A stretch of 7,420 nucleotides of DNA from Alphaproteobacteria bacterium (lineage in GTDB: Bacteria; Pseudomonadota; Alphaproteobacteria; JANQSM01), in assembly GCA_028284025.1 (NCBI GenBank), contig JANQSM010000016.1, positions 1 to 7,420 of the forward strand, read 5' to 3'. Shown here in pieces: positions 6,809-7,420 of the stretch. The position numbers and the translations under genes were made by a program. The stretch's first letter is position 1; each line of letters starts with the position of its first letter. The notes beneath the pieces are model-generated. The model searched no databases. It was not told the origin of the DNA and saw nothing but the letters and a program-made list of their open reading frames with translations.

Positions 6809-7249
6809 ATGCCAAAGCATACAGAAACGCGTCTCTTATCCTATACACCTGATCAACTTTTTGAACTGGTCATTGATATTGAAAGGTACCCGGAATTTTT
6901 ACCCTGGTGTTCATTGGCCCGTATTCGTAAACAGGAAGAAGCTATAATTGTTGCTGATCTAGCAATTGGCTACAAAATATTTAATGAGCGCTTTACCAGC
7001 CAGGTTGAATTTTGCCGCCCTCAGGAAATTAGGGTAGTTTATAAGGATGGGCCGTTTAAATACTTACATAACTCCTGGAATTTCAAGGAAGTAGCTCAAA
7101 ATGGTGAAATATTTACCGAGGTAGACTTCTTGGTTGATTTTGAATTTAAATCCCGCTTACTGGAAACTGCAATGCGGTCTATCTTTACCAAAGCCGTATT
7201 TAAGATGGTGAATGCCTTTGAGCAGCGGGCAGCTTCCCTCTATCAATAA
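6809..7249 (+). CDS. ratA: RatA / Coq10 family START-domain (SRPBCC) protein
   Basis: This 146-residue protein matches the RatA/Coq10 family of START-like lipid-binding folds. Its N-terminus is typical (MPKHTETRLLSYTPDQLFELV), followed by the hallmark ERYPEFLPWC (residues 25-34) and, later, GPFKYLHNSW and VDFEFKSRLLETAM. The C-terminal helix (FTKAVFKMVNAFEQRA) closes the hydrophobic cavity. In mitochondria Coq10 binds ubiquinone and supports respiration. The Escherichia coli member was described as RatA, an inhibitor of 70S ribosome assembly; in alphaproteobacteria the Coq10-like role seems more likely, but this is inference. The start is fixed by the family's MP-x-H-x-E beginning. The only purine-rich site (GAGG, 6782-6785) is too far upstream, so initiation may be weak or leaderless. 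The gene commonly follows lipA in alphaproteobacteria; here two extra genes intervene. No ratB-like partner is present. Confidence 0.93.
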   Translation: MPKHTETRLLSYTPDQLFELVIDIERYPEFLPWCSLARIRKQEEAIIVADLAIGYKIFNERFTSQVEFCRPQEIRVVYKDGPFKYLHNSWNFKEVAQNGEIFTEVDFLVDFEFKSRLLETAMRSIFTKAVFKMVNAFEQRAASLYQ

Positions 7250-7277
7250 CTTTATTCTTTTCTCCTTATCCCCAGTT

Positions 7278-7294
7278 TTGTAATTATATTACAA
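7278..7294. repeat. Perfect dyad, possible operator
   Basis: TTGTAAT (7278-7284) and ATTACAA (7288-7294) are perfect inverted repeats around TAT. The site lies 7 bases upstream of a candidate -35, in the 119-base gap after ratA. It looks more like a binding site for a dimeric regulator than a terminator, since the stem has few G-C pairs and no T-run follows. The regulator is unknown. Confidence 0.4.
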
Positions 7295-7301
7295 TAATTT
7301 A

Positions 7302-7330
7302 TTGCCTTTTAGAATACAATAATATATACT
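7302..7330 (+). promoter_or_regulatory. Candidate promoter of the last, partial gene
   Basis: TTGCCT (7302-7307, 4 of 6) lies 17 bases before TATACT (7325-7330, 5 of 6). Transcription would begin near 7337, leaving about 32 bases before the ATG at 7369. A second -10-like box, TAGAAT (7310-7315), lies just upstream. The presence of a promoter here suggests a new transcription unit after ratA. Confidence 0.45.
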
Positions 7331-7368
7331 TTAAGGAAGAATTAATAAAAATATGAGGGGCTAAGGGC

Positions 7369-7420
7369 ATGAGAAAAGGGCTATATCTTACATTTTTATC
7401 CCTTATAACTGCTTTGTTTT
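7369..7420 (+). CDS. Start of a probable secreted or membrane-anchored protein (3'-truncated by window edge)
   Basis: Only the first 17 codons are in the window, reading MRKGLYLTFLSLITALF. A short positive start (Arg2, Lys3) followed by an unbroken hydrophobic stretch is the usual beginning of a Sec signal peptide or a membrane anchor. A good ribosome binding site, GAGGGG (7355-7360), stands 8 bases before the ATG, and a promoter-like pair lies upstream. An ATG at 7353 meets a stop after two more codons and is not the start. The product cannot be identified. The cinA gene often seen in this neighbourhood would not be expected to start with such a hydrophobic segment. Confidence 0.6.
   Translation, partial: MRKGLYLTFLSLITALF

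Noticed and set aside
6579..6848. Minus-strand frames across the end of the second paralog and the start of ratA
   Set aside because: They run against two better-supported genes and show no coding signature of their own.
5623..7249. A toxin-antitoxin module made of the paralog pair and RatA
   Set aside because: RatA stands near lipA in many alphaproteobacteria without such partners, the paralogs are larger than usual antitoxins, and they resemble each other rather than a toxin and its antidote.
7278..7294. Rho-independent terminator after ratA
   Set aside because: The inverted repeat is AT-rich, has a 3-base loop and lacks a T-run; an operator-like dyad fits better.

Overview
The window looks like chromosomal DNA from a low- to medium-GC alphaproteobacterium. 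Its core is a pyruvate dehydrogenase (PDH) and lipoate operon: E1-beta, E2 and E3, then lipoyl synthase, then a RatA/Coq10-type START-domain gene. That order and the protein sequences (a separate E1-beta subunit, an E2 with one lipoyl domain, an E3 without a lipoyl domain) fit alphaproteobacteria. The AT-leaning base composition would suit a Holosporales- or Rickettsiales-like lineage or another AT-rich alphaproteobacterium, but the family cannot be fixed from this sequence alone.

Layout: every gene is on the + strand and no intergenic gap exceeds about 120 bases. Bases 1-771 are the 3' part of pdhB, cut by the window edge. pdhC (781-2085) follows after 9 bases. A GTG-started four-helix membrane protein (2102-2560) overlaps lpdA (2557-3957) by 4 bases. 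A TTG-started membrane protein (3997-4500) comes next, then lipA (4557-5546). Two diverged tandem paralogs of unknown function (5623-6198 and 6195-6773, 4-base overlap) lie between lipA and ratA (6809-7249). The last 171 bases hold an AT-rich promoter-like region with a perfect dyad and the first 17 codons of a gene with a signal-peptide-like N-terminus (7369 onward).

How they work together: E1 decarboxylates pyruvate and passes the acetyl group to the lipoyl arm of E2, which makes acetyl-CoA. E3 reoxidises the lipoyl arm with NAD+. LipA inserts the sulfur atoms that make the lipoyl cofactor on E2, so enzyme and cofactor maturation are encoded together. RatA/Coq10-family proteins are tied to ubiquinone and respiratory function, a plausible but unproven link to the NADH made by PDH. 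The two membrane proteins and the paralog pair are the unexplained parts. The paralog pair, a small helical family I do not recognise, is the best candidate for something undescribed.
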